Shown one piece after another: positions 9,904 to 17,921 of a DNA stretch of 64,000 bases. The notes beneath the pieces are model-generated. The model did no database searches and was not told the origin of the DNA. It saw nothing but the letters and a program-made list of their open reading frames with translations. Made by a program: the position numbers and the translations under genes. Every line of letters begins with the position of its first letter. The stretch's first letter is position 1. Source of the DNA: Chryseobacterium gleum (GTDB lineage Bacteria; Bacteroidota; Bacteroidia; Flavobacteriales_F; PHOS-HE28); contig CAMCAZ010000007.1 of NCBI GenBank assembly GCA_945872795.1, positions 1-64,000 of the forward strand, read 5' to 3'.

Positions 9904-10281
9904 TTGAACCACTGATGGACACAGATGAACACGGATGGGGACCGTGTCACACTTCCGTCGGGGTTCACTCCATAAGGCTGGGGCACTGCGGTACCAGAGC
10001 TTGTAGGGTTCAACGACTGTCCGGTCCATTCCACGTTCAAACAATGCGCGACCACGCCCCGGATGAGGGTCCCCGCCCTATTGGGAGCATTGACATGCCG
10101 GGCTCGACCCGGCATCGCGAAAAGGAAAGCGCGCCGAGCATAGGATGAGATCCTTCCCAGTTCGGAACCGTCCGGGGCACTGCGGAGACGTTCAGATCTT
10201 GAAACCAAGCTTGCCACGAAGCGGACACCACAGGTAGGGATTGAATTGTCCGTGTCCATTCGTGTGTATCCGTGGTTGAGA
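9904..10281. repeat. Inverted pair of GxxExxY-type repeat motifs (relic)
   Basis: The motif near 9904 reads GAACCACTGATGGACACAGA followed by TGAACACGGAT. Near 10248-10281 the opposite strand reads CAACCACGGATACACACGAA followed by TGGACACGGAC. The two copies face each other across about 310 bases without a gene. The core A-C-A-(C/A)-G-(G)-A-T-G-A-A resembles the repeats around the GxxExxY gene, so this may be a remnant that lost its gene. Confidence 0.5.
10095..10115. repeat. Perfect short palindrome
   Basis: ATGCCGGG and CCCGGCAT form an 8-bp stem with a 5-base loop (CTCGA). It sits inside the gene-free stretch and has no T-tract on either side. It may be a REP-like unit; the function is unknown. 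Confidence 0.5.
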
Positions 10282-10329
10282 AAACCCGCTGGTCCTATGC
10301 TCGATGAAGGGCATCCGTGCACAGGCCCT

Positions 10330-10337
10330 TACCTTCG
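10330..10337 (+). promoter_or_regulatory. Possible -7 box of purQ
   Basis: TACCTTCG lies 30 bases upstream of the purQ ATG and matches the box found before several other genes in the window. Confidence 0.4.
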
Positions 10338-10367
10338 CGCCTCCGCTCACGAACCCCCGGCCTACCC

Positions 10368-11057
10368 ATGAAATTCGGTGTCGTCACCTTCCCTGGATCC
10401 AACTGCGACGAGGACATGATCTACGTGCTGGAGACCACGCTGGGCCAGCCCGTGGAGCGACTGTGGCACAAGGACCACGACCTGAAGGGGGTGGACATGG
10501 TGGTGTTGCCCGGGGGCTTCTCCTACGGCGATTACCTGCGCAGCGGTGCCATCGCACGTTTCTCCCCGATCATGCAGGAGGTGGCCGCGCACGCTAAGAA
10601 GGGCGGACTGGTGCTGGGGATCTGCAACGGTTTCCAGGTGCTGTGCGAGGCCGGCCTGGTGCCCGGCGCCCTGCTGCACAACGAGGGCCAGAAGTTCATC
10701 GCCCGGAATGTGTTCATCCGTCCCGCCACGCGCAAGACCCTGCTCACCAGCGCGGTGCCGGACAAGGCCCTGAAGATCCCCATCGCCCATGGCGAAGGCC
10801 GTTACCACGCCGACTCCGCCACGCTGAAGATGCTCCAGGAAGGCGATCAGGTGTTGTTCCGCTACTGCGATGCCGACGGCAAGATCCACGACGGTGCTAA
10901 CCCCAACGGCAGCAAGGAGAACATCGCCGGGGTGTGCAACAGCGCCCGCAACGTCTTCGGCATGATGCCGCACCCCGAACGGGCTTGCGATGAGCGCCTG
11001 GGCAATACCGATGGCCGCTCGCTCTTCGATTCCCTGTTGAAGACGGTGCTGGCCTGA
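10368..11057 (+). CDS. purQ: Phosphoribosylformylglycinamidine synthase glutaminase subunit
   Basis: A 229-residue class-I glutaminase that supplies ammonia to the FGAM synthase complex (with PurL and PurS) in purine synthesis. The N-terminus KFGVVTFPGSNCDEDM and PGGFSYGDYLRSGAIA are signatures of PurQ. The nucleophile is Cys86 in GICNGFQVLCEAGLVPGALL, and the rest of the triad is His202 and Glu204 in MPHPERACDE. The separate subunit implies a split PurL/PurQ/PurS system rather than the fused large PurL; the partner genes are not in the window. It converges on the CotH gene, 14 bases apart. Confidence 0.97.
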   Translation: MKFGVVTFPGSNCDEDMIYVLETTLGQPVERLWHKDHDLKGVDMVVLPGGFSYGDYLRSGAIARFSPIMQEVAAHAKKGGLVLGICNGFQVLCEAGLVPGALLHNEGQKFIARNVFIRPATRKTLLTSAVPDKALKIPIAHGEGRYHADSATLKMLQEGDQVLFRYCDADGKIHDGANPNGSKENIAGVCNSARNVFGMMPHPERACDERLGNTDGRSLFDSLLKTVLA

Positions 11058-11071
11058 GCCCGCACACACGC

Positions 11072-13147
11072 TCACGGGGCCAGCATCACGAACTTCACCC
11101 GGATCGGTCCCGAACGCGACAGGTCCTTCAGGTGGAAGGGGCCGTCGCCCTTCACCCCGCGTCCCTTGCCGACCTCATAGCCCGCTGCGGGGCGTAGTTC
11201 CACCGTGGCCGGAACGCCTGACAGGCAGCGGATATCCTGGAGTCCCTCGGGCAGCGGAAGTCCATCCAGCAGCACCTGGCCCTGATGTGCGGGAGGAACC
11301 TCCACCCGCACGTGTTGCACACTGCGGCCGGTGCGCGAGGCGAGGTCTTGTATCAGGTGCTCGGGCCGCTCGTTCAGGTGCGTGTTCAGCGCTTTCCGGC
11401 TCTCGGCGGGCAGGGGCATTCCCATTTCATTGGTCCAGCGCACGTGGTCGGCGTTCATCACTGCGGCGTGGGTGCGGTACAGGCTGTCCAGCACCGCCCC
11501 GGCTACCGTGGGATGCAGCACCGTGGACTGCAGCGCGGTAATACGGGCCAGCAGTAGCTGCTGCAGTTCGGGGTGGTCCAGCAGTTGCGGCAGATAGGGG
11601 GTCTCCACCTGGGACGAGGCGCAGAGGCGTTCCACCGTGTTCTCCTCCGCCGGTGCCCACAGGTCCATGTCGAAGAGCACCCAGCGCCAACGGCCACCGG
11701 TCTGGCGCGGTCGGTAGCAGCGCACGTTCAGGTCGTGGTCTGCGCGGCCGGTGAAGAGGTCCAGGCTCGCCAGGTCGATCAGGCTTTCCACGTGCATCAG
11801 GCCCGCCAGGCTGTCCACCGGGGCACCGGCGAACAGGGCCTCCCGGGCCTGCAGGAAATGCGTGTTGTGCCCTGCCAGTGGCGTGGCCGCCGGACCCTCC
11901 AACACCTCCAGGGCCTCCACGCCGGCACGCTGACGCAACCACTGTGCGTCCTTCGGGGGCATCAGGCGGTACAGGCCCCAGGGCTCGGCGTTCAGGCTCA
12001 GCGAGAGCACCTCGGAGGGCTGCGTCTCCACGTTCAGTGCGAAGCGCTCCACCAGGGTGCTCATCAGCAGGTTGCGCAGAAAGGCGTGGGGCGTGGCATC
12101 GGCGCGCAGCATCACCTCATCGCAGTGCGTGCCATCGGCAAAGGCCCAGCCACTGTCCGGACTGGCGTATCGATCGCGGAGGTAGAGCTTGAAGGAGCGT
12201 TTCGGCTGGCCGCGCGAACCGCTTCCGCTGATGCGCAGGCCCACGGGCAGCGCGCTGGTGCCGGGCCGCTGTACATGTGCGGAGCGTTCCCATGCCTCGC
12301 CCCCGCGACTGAAGTTCGCGAAGGCACCGTCCACGTTGATCCCCGTGCTGTCCGCCCACAGATCGGCCGGTTCCAGCGAGAGGGCCAGGGCAGGACCCGT
12401 GGCCGCGCCGATCAGGTAGGTGTGGTTCATCTCGGCGCTGGCGAGCTGTCCGGGTGCCGTGGTGATCGCGCGCAGCACGCTGGAACGCGCTAGGGTGATC
12501 GGCCCATCGACCGGGGTGCCGCCCTTTCGCGGGTCACTGCCATCCGTGGTGCAGCGGATGCTGCTGCCCGAGGGGGCGCTCAGCACCACCGTGATCGGTG
12601 CGGCGTAGAGACCTCCCGTGCGGTCGGCCTCCGGGGCTGGCGCGATGCTGCGGGTGACCCCACCGCTCGGCATCCTGTTCGCCTGGCCCGGTGTCGGCTC
12701 TTCCAGCAGGCTCCAGCTTTGCGACCCGTCGGGCACGCGACCCAGGGCTACGTCCGATGGCATGGCGGGGTATGTGAACACGTCCAGGATCGTCACCCGG
12801 TCGGCCGCGATCAGCAGCAGCGTGCCGCCTTCGCGGTCCAGCCGGAACCCTACGTGCTCGGGACCCGCGCTCAGCCGTCCGTCGCAGAACAGCAGCACCC
12901 GACCCTTGGGAGCCACGCGCCACGACCCGGTGAACACATGCCGTTGATCGCGCAGGCTCAGTTGCATGCCCTGCAGCTCCACCGCCTTGCGACCGGGGTT
13001 GTATAGTTCGATCCAGTCCGGCGAATCGCCATCGGCCATGACCAGCGTGCGGTGGTTGGCCGCCTGCAGCTCATTGATCACCAGCGTGGATTGCGCCGGG
13101 AGCCAGCCACCACCGAAGAGGGCAAAGAGAATAGCCAAGGCTCTCAC
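11072..13147 (-). CDS. Secreted CotH-type protein with lamin-tail domain
   Basis: A 691-residue exported protein. A signal peptide (MRALAILFALFGGGWLPAQ) precedes a lamin-tail domain (VINELQAANHRT, DSPDWIELYNPG; about residues 22-140). A chitobiase C-terminal-like domain follows (SIRCTTDGSDPR), then a CotH kinase-like domain (LRISGSGSRGQPKRSFKLYL, LFDMDLWAPAEENT). Such proteins are usual in Bacteroidota; spore CotH is an atypical protein kinase, but the target here is unknown. The start codon is GTG at 13147, chosen because it places the signal peptide correctly. The C-terminus does not look like a standard type IX sorting domain, so the export route is uncertain. Confidence 0.85.
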   Translation of the reverse strand: MRALAILFALFGGGWLPAQSTLVINELQAANHRTLVMADGDSPDWIELYNPGRKAVELQGMQLSLRDQRHVFTGSWRVAPKGRVLLFCDGRLSAGPEHVGFRLDREGGTLLLIAADRVTILDVFTYPAMPSDVALGRVPDGSQSWSLLEEPTPGQANRMPSGGVTRSIAPAPEADRTGGLYAAPITVVLSAPSGSSIRCTTDGSDPRKGGTPVDGPITLARSSVLRAITTAPGQLASAEMNHTYLIGAATGPALALSLEPADLWADSTGINVDGAFANFSRGGEAWERSAHVQRPGTSALPVGLRISGSGSRGQPKRSFKLYLRDRYASPDSGWAFADGTHCDEVMLRADATPHAFLRNLLMSTLVERFALNVETQPSEVLSLSLNAEPWGLYRLMPPKDAQWLRQRAGVEALEVLEGPAATPLAGHNTHFLQAREALFAGAPVDSLAGLMHVESLIDLASLDLFTGRADHDLNVRCYRPRQTGGRWRWVLFDMDLWAPAEENTVERLCASSQVETPYLPQLLDHPELQQLLLARITALQSTVLHPTVAGAVLDSLYRTHAAVMNADHVRWTNEMGMPLPAESRKALNTHLNERPEHLIQDLASRTGRSVQHVRVEVPPAHQGQVLLDGLPLPEGLQDIRCLSGVPATVELRPAAGYEVGKGRGVKGDGPFHLKDLSRSGPIRVKFVMLAP

Positions 13148-13280
13148 CGGCCGAAATTAGAGGGATCGGGTGAGGTGGGGGCCGATCAGGGAAAGATGGG
13201 GTGGTCCACAGGGTGAGCTGGATGAATGCTATCCCCCACAGAGCGGCCTGCCGATAGCAGGAATGGATGACTACGCAGAC

Positions 13281-13830
13281 GGCTCGCTGGCTCGCCTTGG
13301 GAAGAGCAGCGTGAATGCGTTTATCCATAGACCTGCCTGCCGGAGGCCGGTGAGGACGATCTCACAGATGTAGTGCGGCTCGCAGGCTCGCTAATGGAGG
13401 AGCTGCGAATGCGTTTATCCACAGATGAAGAAGATGACACAGATGAATGCGGCTCGCAGGCTCGCCAATGGTAGAGCTGCGAATGCGCTTATCCATAGAC
13501 CTGCTTGCCGGGGGCCGGTGAGGACGAATTCACAGATGTAATGCGGCTCGCAGGCTCGCTAATGGAAGAGCTGCGAATGCGCTTATCCATAGACCTGCTT
13601 GCCGGAGGCCGGGGAGGACGATCTCACAGATGTAGTGCGGCTCGCAGGCTCGCCAATGGAGGAGCTGCGAATGCGTTTATCCACAGATGAAGAAGATGAC
13701 ACAGATGAATGCGGCTCGCGGGCTCGCTAATGGAGGAGCTGCGAATGCACTTATCCACAGACCTGCTTGCCGGGGACAGGTGAGAACGAATTCACAGATG
13801 TAATGCGGCTCGCGGGCTCGCCTTGAGAAT
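13281..13830 (+). repeat. Left repeat array of the GxxExxY element
   Basis: The dyad GGCTCGCxGGCTCGC recurs seven times, at 13281, 13377, 13451, 13545, 13639, 13713 and 13807, with spacings of 96, 74, 94, 94, 74 and 94 bases. The 74-base units contain CCACAGATGAAGAAGATGAC followed by ACAGATGAAT. The 94-base units replace this with a segment containing CTTGCCGGAGGCCGG and CACAGATGTAAT. Units share GAGCTGCGAATGCG(T/C)TTATCCA(C/T)AGA. The array lies directly 3' of the GxxExxY gene and its core motif is inverted relative to the right array. The first unit is preceded by a degenerate copy from about 13205. No protein frame of this stretch looks real. Confidence 0.85.
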
Positions 13831-13835
13831 ACAGA

Positions 13836-14204
13836 TCAAAGCACTTTTCGCTCGAATTGTAGGCTGGGTGCGCCGAAGTTGAACACGAGCCCACGCCGGA
13901 TACCGGTGACCTTGAGGTAGTTCAGGAGCTGCGCGATGTCCGCATTCGTCAAGGTGCTGATGGCCTTCAGCTCCACGATCACGTCATTGAAACAGATGAG
14001 GTCAGCGCGGTAATGTGTACTGAGCCGCTGCCCCTTGTACAGGATGGGAAGTTCCACCTCCCTGGCAAAGGGGATCTGCGCATTGCGAAGCTCAATGATC
14101 ATGGCCTCTTGATAGACCCCCTCGAGAAAGCCTCGTCCCAGTTGCGTGTGCACCTCCATGGCCACCCCAATGATCGCATAGGTCTGCGGGTCACGCTCGT
14201 CCAT
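13836..14204 (-). CDS. GxxExxY protein (PD-(D/E)XK nuclease-like)
   Basis: A 122-residue protein with the family-defining motif GFLEGVY (G-x-x-E-x-x-Y) in HTQLGRGFLEGVYQEAM. Further on, YRADLICFNDVIVELKA gives a D...ExK pattern as in PD-(D/E)XK nuclease folds. The C-terminus (LLNYLKVTGIRRGLVFNFG) is typical of the family. I chose the ATG at 14204; a TTG two codons upstream is less likely. The gene stands alone between two inverted repeat arrays (13281-13830 and 14341-14660). The family is widespread and of unknown function; a nuclease acting on its own flanking repeats is an inference from the arrangement only. Confidence 0.9.
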   Translation of the reverse strand: MDERDPQTYAIIGVAMEVHTQLGRGFLEGVYQEAMIIELRNAQIPFAREVELPILYKGQRLSTHYRADLICFNDVIVELKAISTLTNADIAQLLNYLKVTGIRRGLVFNFGAPSLQFERKVL

Positions 14205-14340
14205 CGCCAAGCTGTTTCAAGAGGTGGTCAGGAGTGTTTCGGTCGGTCTACGAAAGGTACACCCTACGGCAACACAATACCCGCTCCGCCAGTATTTCAT
14301 AGCTGTGGTCCGACCCGATGCCAGAGATATTTGTACCCCC

Positions 14341-14660
14341 TTCATCTGCGAGCCCGCGGGCATTCTTACCACCCCTATAGGCATTCATCTGTGTGATACT
14401 CTTCATCTGTGGACCCTGCTCTTCAGCGAGCCCGCGAGCGTATCCCCCCGCGAGCCTGCGAGCACCAATACCACCCCTATAGGCATTCATCTGTGTCATC
14501 TTCTTCATCTGTGGACCCTTCTCTTCAGCGAGCCCGCGAGCGTATCACCCCACGAGCTTGCGAGCCCACATACCACCGTATAGGTATTCATCTGTGTCAT
14601 CTTCTTCATCTGTGGACCCTGCTCTTCAGCGAGCCCGCGAGCCCACCCTGTAGACCAAAA
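14341..14660 (-). repeat. Right repeat array of the GxxExxY element
   Basis: Three units with a period of 101-102 bases (anchor (G)CATTC or GTATTC at 14381, 14483 and 14584). On the minus strand each has CCACAGATGAAGAAGATGAC followed by ACAGATGAAT (the first copy is degenerate), then two copies of a GGCTCGCxxGCTCG-type dyad. The core 30-base motif is the same as in the left array but on the opposite strand, so the arrays form an inverted pair around the gene. A further degraded fragment reaches about 14690. Confidence 0.8.
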
Positions 14661-14713
14661 TCGCCGCTTCAGCGAGCGCGCACACATCTTCCCTTCAGTG
14701 GTCCCATCCCTCC

Positions 14714-14857
14714 TCACAGCGCGTTCTTCGTCACCCAATACCGCCACGCCACCATCAGCTTCTGACCCTTGCTCAGACGCAGCAGGTCTTTGTCCCACAG
14801 CCGCGGAAGCACGGCCTTGTTCACGCGGGCCAAAAGTTGGAAGAGGCGCTTTCTCAT
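14714..14857 (-). CDS. 47-residue conserved basic protein
   Basis: A small gene from ATG at 14857 to TGA at 14714. The product starts MRKRLFQLLARVNKAVLPRL and ends MVAWRYWVTKNAL. Tiny basic proteins of this pattern (LLAxxNKxxLP ... AxxxWRYWVTxxAL) are common in flavobacteria and are often mislabelled as SsrA-binding protein in databases. The lysine/arginine and aromatic content suggests RNA or membrane-surface binding, but no function is established. It lies 3 bases upstream of nothing on its strand except the CDF gene end at 14861, whose stop almost touches its start, so the two are likely co-transcribed. Confidence 0.7.
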   Translation of the reverse strand: MRKRLFQLLARVNKAVLPRLWDKDLLRLSKGQKLMVAWRYWVTKNAL

Positions 14858-14860
14858 GGT

Positions 14861-15787
14861 TCAGTGGTGTTCCAGGCCGCAGTGCTCATCGGCCCATTCC
14901 AGTTCGATGGTCGCGTGGTGGATACCCAGCGCCTTCAGCTCCGCCCTTGCCTGGGCCTTGATCCCCCGGGCCTGAAGTAGGTCCACATCGGCCACCACCA
15001 CGTGCACCGTATGCACCACCAGGTTGCCGTCCAGTGTCCACGTGTGCTGGTCGTGCAGGTCCCTCACGTTCGGGATGGTCATCAGCCGGGTGCGGATGGC
15101 CTGCATGTCGATGCCCGCCGGGATCTCCTGCATCAGGATGCCCGTGCCCTTGCGCAGGGTGCTCAGGGCGTTCCAGAGGATGAACACGCCGATCCCCACG
15201 CTCATCAAGGGATCCACGATGGCCCATCCGGTGAAGTACATGATGACCGCGCCCACCAGCACCGCCGCCCAGCCCAGCACATCCTCCAGCAGGTGCAGGT
15301 AGGCGCCGCGCTCGTTCAGGCTGCCCCCCCCGTGCAGCTTCCACGCCGCCAACCCGTTCATCAGCAGGCCGAAGACCGCGATGCCCATCATGCCCGTGGT
15401 ATGTGGCAGTTCCGGCGCCCACAGCCTGGGCACGCTCAGCACCAGCATCGCCCCTGCGCCCACCATCAGCACCACGCTCGTGAGCCAGCCGCCCAGCATG
15501 CTGTAACGCCCGTATCCGTAGCTGTACTGCGCGTCGCGTCCCTTCATCGCCACCCGTTGCAGCCACCACGCGGTGCCCAGCACCAGGCAGTCGCCGGCAT
15601 CGTGCAGGGCATCCGTCAGCACCGCGATGCTGCCCGTCCACCAGCCGCCCACGGCCTCCACCACCGTGAAGGCGAGGTTGATGAAGAAGGCCACCCGCAG
15701 CGAAGCCGCCCCGGCCGCATGACCGTGACCATGATCATGACCGTGGAGGTCATGTCCGGCATGGGCATGCACGTGGTCGTGGGGCAT
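14861..15787 (-). CDS. Cation diffusion facilitator (zinc-type efflux transporter)
   Basis: A 308-residue inner-membrane antiporter of the CDF family that exports divalent metals, probably zinc. A histidine-rich N-terminus (HDHVHAHAGHDLHGHD...) is a typical metal-sensing leader. Six membrane helices follow. The transport site is recognisable as DALHDAGD in helix 2 and HLLEDVLGW (HxxxD) in helix 5. The C-terminal cytoplasmic domain contains DLHDQHTWTLDGN and ends with WADEHCGLEHH. Overall it is CzcD-like. Metal specificity cannot be fixed from the sequence alone. The gene lies 28 bases after dnaG and is followed by the 47-residue gene. Confidence 0.92.
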   Translation of the reverse strand: MPHDHVHAHAGHDLHGHDHGHGHAAGAASLRVAFFINLAFTVVEAVGGWWTGSIAVLTDALHDAGDCLVLGTAWWLQRVAMKGRDAQYSYGYGRYSMLGGWLTSVVLMVGAGAMLVLSVPRLWAPELPHTTGMMGIAVFGLLMNGLAAWKLHGGGSLNERGAYLHLLEDVLGWAAVLVGAVIMYFTGWAIVDPLMSVGIGVFILWNALSTLRKGTGILMQEIPAGIDMQAIRTRLMTIPNVRDLHDQHTWTLDGNLVVHTVHVVVADVDLLQARGIKAQARAELKALGIHHATIELEWADEHCGLEHH

Positions 15788-15815
15788 GGGGCGAAGGTAG
15801 GAGAGGGTATCGGCC

Positions 15816-17771
15816 TCACCCCACCACCACCCGTCCCGTCTTCTTCGCCAGGCGTTTCTTCGCCTCGCTCAGCTGCATGATCTCCTGCAGCAGGGCCATC
15901 ACGCCCAGTTCGTCGGCGGTGCGCAGTTGTTCCTGTCGCTCCGTGATCATGCGGTCCACGCGGCGTTCCTTCAGGATGTCCACGGCCTCCTCGAGGGCAT
16001 CGAAGAGGGTCTCGCTTTCGCGTTTCACGTGGATCTTGTGGCGCTCCTTCCAGTTGGGGCTCAGCACGTGGCGTTCGGTGAGCAGGTCGATGGCGGTGCG
16101 CCTCCAGGGTTCCTGCTCGTGGCCCACGTAGCGGGCGGCATCCACGGAGGTGCCCAGGTTGCTGGTGTGGCGGTAGTCCAGGTAGATCTCCCGGAAGATG
16201 GGCTCGTCGAAGAGTATGTCGTCCAAGGCCAACAGCTCGAACATGAGCTCGGCCACGCTGGTCTCATCCTCGGTGCTGGTGCCGTCCTCGTTCTGGAAGG
16301 GCACCAGGATGCGCTCGTGCCCGTAGCTCAGCAGCATGCGCAGCAGGTCGCGCTCCTGGGGCGTGGTGCCGAGGTCCTCCAGTGTGGGTTGCACGGGGGC
16401 GACATCCGGCGCGAGCATCTCCTCGGGCATGGGCTGGTCGCCGCCCAGCTGCCTGCGGTACTGCCGGCGCAGCACCTTGTTCATCTCGCTGATCAGCGCC
16501 TGCTCGTTGATCTGCAGCAGGCGGCTGCACTGCTGCACGTACAGCGAGCGCAGCACCAGGTCGGGCACCAGGGCGATGCTCTCCACGATCTCGTGGATGG
16601 CGGCGGCCTTCTTCACCGGGTCGTCGCCCACGTCCTGCATCAGCAGGGTGGCCTTGAAGACGAGGAAGTCCTGTGCGTTGCGCGTGAGGTGATCGCTGAC
16701 CTCGCTGCTGCTGTGTTTCTTGGCGTAGCTGTCCGGATCCTCGCCCTCGGGGAAGGTGACGACCTTCACGTTGAGGCCCTCCTTCAGGATGAGGTCGATG
16801 CCGCGCAGGCTGGCCTTCATGCCCGCCGCATCGCCATCGTAGAGGATGGAGACGATGGGCGCGTAGCGCTTGATGAGGCGCACCTGCTCCTCCGTGAGGC
16901 TGGTGCCGCTGCTGGCCACCACGTTGGCGATGCCCGCCTGGTGCAGGCTGATCACGTCGGTATAGCCCTCCACCAGGTAGCAGAGCTGCTGCTCCACGAT
17001 GGCCTTCTTGGCGTGGAAGATGCCGTAGAGGGATCGGCTCTTGGAGTAGAGCACGCTCTCCGGGCTGTTGAAGTACTTGGGGAGCTTCTTGTCGCTCTTC
17101 AGCGTGCGGGCCCCGAAGGCGATGGGCTGGCCGCTGAGGCCGAAGACCGGGAAGGTGACGCGCCCGGCGAAGAAGTCCCACGCGCTGCCGCTGCCATCGT
17201 CGCGCCGCTTGATCCAGCCGGCCTTCTCCAGCACCTCGGGGTTGAAGCCGTGGGCGGTGGCCGCGGCGGTGAAGGCGTTGCCGAACTCGGGCACGTAGCC
17301 CAGCTGGAAGGCCTTGATGGTGGCGTCGCTGAAGCCGCGTTCGTGGAAGTAGGAGAGGCCGATGCGCTTGCCCTCGTCGGTGTGCCACAGTTGCTCCACG
17401 CTCCAGTTCAGCGCCCACTGCTGCACCACGGCGAGGCTTTCGCGCTCGCTCTGCTCCAGCTGCTGCTCGGCGCTCTGCTCCTCCTCGGGCAGGTCGATGT
17501 TGTAGCGTTTGGCCAGCCAGCGGATGGACTCCACATAGCTGAGGTGCTCGTGCTTCTGCAGGAAGCCGATGGAGTCGCCGCTCTCGCCGCAACCGAAGCA
17601 CTTATAGATGCCGAGGTTGGGGCTGACGTTGAAGCTGGGCGTCTTCTCGTTGTGGAAGGGACAGAGGCCCAGGTAACGCGGGCCCTTGCGCTTGAGCGCC
17701 ACGAACTCGCCCACCACCTCCTCCACGCGGGCGGCGTCCTTGACCTGTTGGATGGCGTGGGCTTGGATCAT
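15816..17771 (-). CDS. dnaG: DNA primase
   Basis: A 651-residue primase that makes RNA primers at the replication fork. The CHC2 zinc finger is at the N-terminus (CPFHNEKTPSFNVSPN, YKCFGCGESGD). The catalytic core holds the Toprim motifs VEGYTDVISL and ILYDGDAAGM. The C-terminal helical part, which contacts the replicative helicase, is present. I chose the ATG at 17771 (MIQAHAIQQVKDAARVEEVV), which fits the family N-terminus; a 15-residue longer form is unlikely. The upstream region has two DnaA-box-like nonamers (17835 and 17885). Confidence 0.97.
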   Translation of the reverse strand: MIQAHAIQQVKDAARVEEVVGEFVALKRKGPRYLGLCPFHNEKTPSFNVSPNLGIYKCFGCGESGDSIGFLQKHEHLSYVESIRWLAKRYNIDLPEEEQSAEQQLEQSERESLAVVQQWALNWSVEQLWHTDEGKRIGLSYFHERGFSDATIKAFQLGYVPEFGNAFTAAATAHGFNPEVLEKAGWIKRRDDGSGSAWDFFAGRVTFPVFGLSGQPIAFGARTLKSDKKLPKYFNSPESVLYSKSRSLYGIFHAKKAIVEQQLCYLVEGYTDVISLHQAGIANVVASSGTSLTEEQVRLIKRYAPIVSILYDGDAAGMKASLRGIDLILKEGLNVKVVTFPEGEDPDSYAKKHSSSEVSDHLTRNAQDFLVFKATLLMQDVGDDPVKKAAAIHEIVESIALVPDLVLRSLYVQQCSRLLQINEQALISEMNKVLRRQYRRQLGGDQPMPEEMLAPDVAPVQPTLEDLGTTPQERDLLRMLLSYGHERILVPFQNEDGTSTEDETSVAELMFELLALDDILFDEPIFREIYLDYRHTSNLGTSVDAARYVGHEQEPWRRTAIDLLTERHVLSPNWKERHKIHVKRESETLFDALEEAVDILKERRVDRMITERQEQLRTADELGVMALLQEIMQLSEAKKRLAKKTGRVVVG

Positions 17772-17834
17772 GGGTGTGGCGAACGGGGCCGTGAATTTAC
17801 CCCGGCGCAAGCCCATGGCCGCCGTTGTTGATGC

Positions 17835-17893
17835 TTATTCACGAAGGGCGTGGCGGAGGTCCTGATGGTCAGGCGGCTGGGAGGTTATCCACA
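17835..17893. promoter_or_regulatory. Two DnaA-box-like nonamers upstream of dnaG
   Basis: TTATTCACG at 17835-17843 has one mismatch to the box TTATNCACA; TTATCCACA at 17885-17893 matches it. They lie 64 and 114 bases upstream of the dnaG start. Regulation of primase by DnaA is possible but unproven; such boxes also occur by chance. Confidence 0.3.
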
Positions 17894-17921
17894 CCGATCC
17901 CACGATCGATCAACACAGGCC

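Larger units (their letters stand above)
9706..10367. other. Gene-free 660-base stretch with repeat relics
   Basis: No protein of convincing composition fits here. It contains two inverted copies of a short motif related to the repeats at 13.2-14.7 kb (9904-9935 and 10248-10281), a perfect palindrome at 10095-10115 and the probable purQ promoter at 10330-10337. The base composition is lower in G+C than in the flanking genes. It looks like a degraded mobile or selfish element. Confidence 0.5.

Noticed and set aside
13281-13830. CRISPR array
   Set aside because: Units of 74 and 94 bases are similar throughout their length, without unique spacers of constant size; no cas gene is present.
15927-17831. 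Plus-strand open frame of about 630 codons opposite dnaG
   Set aside because: It mirrors dnaG; the translation (long runs of His, Leu, Val and Ala) shows no family.
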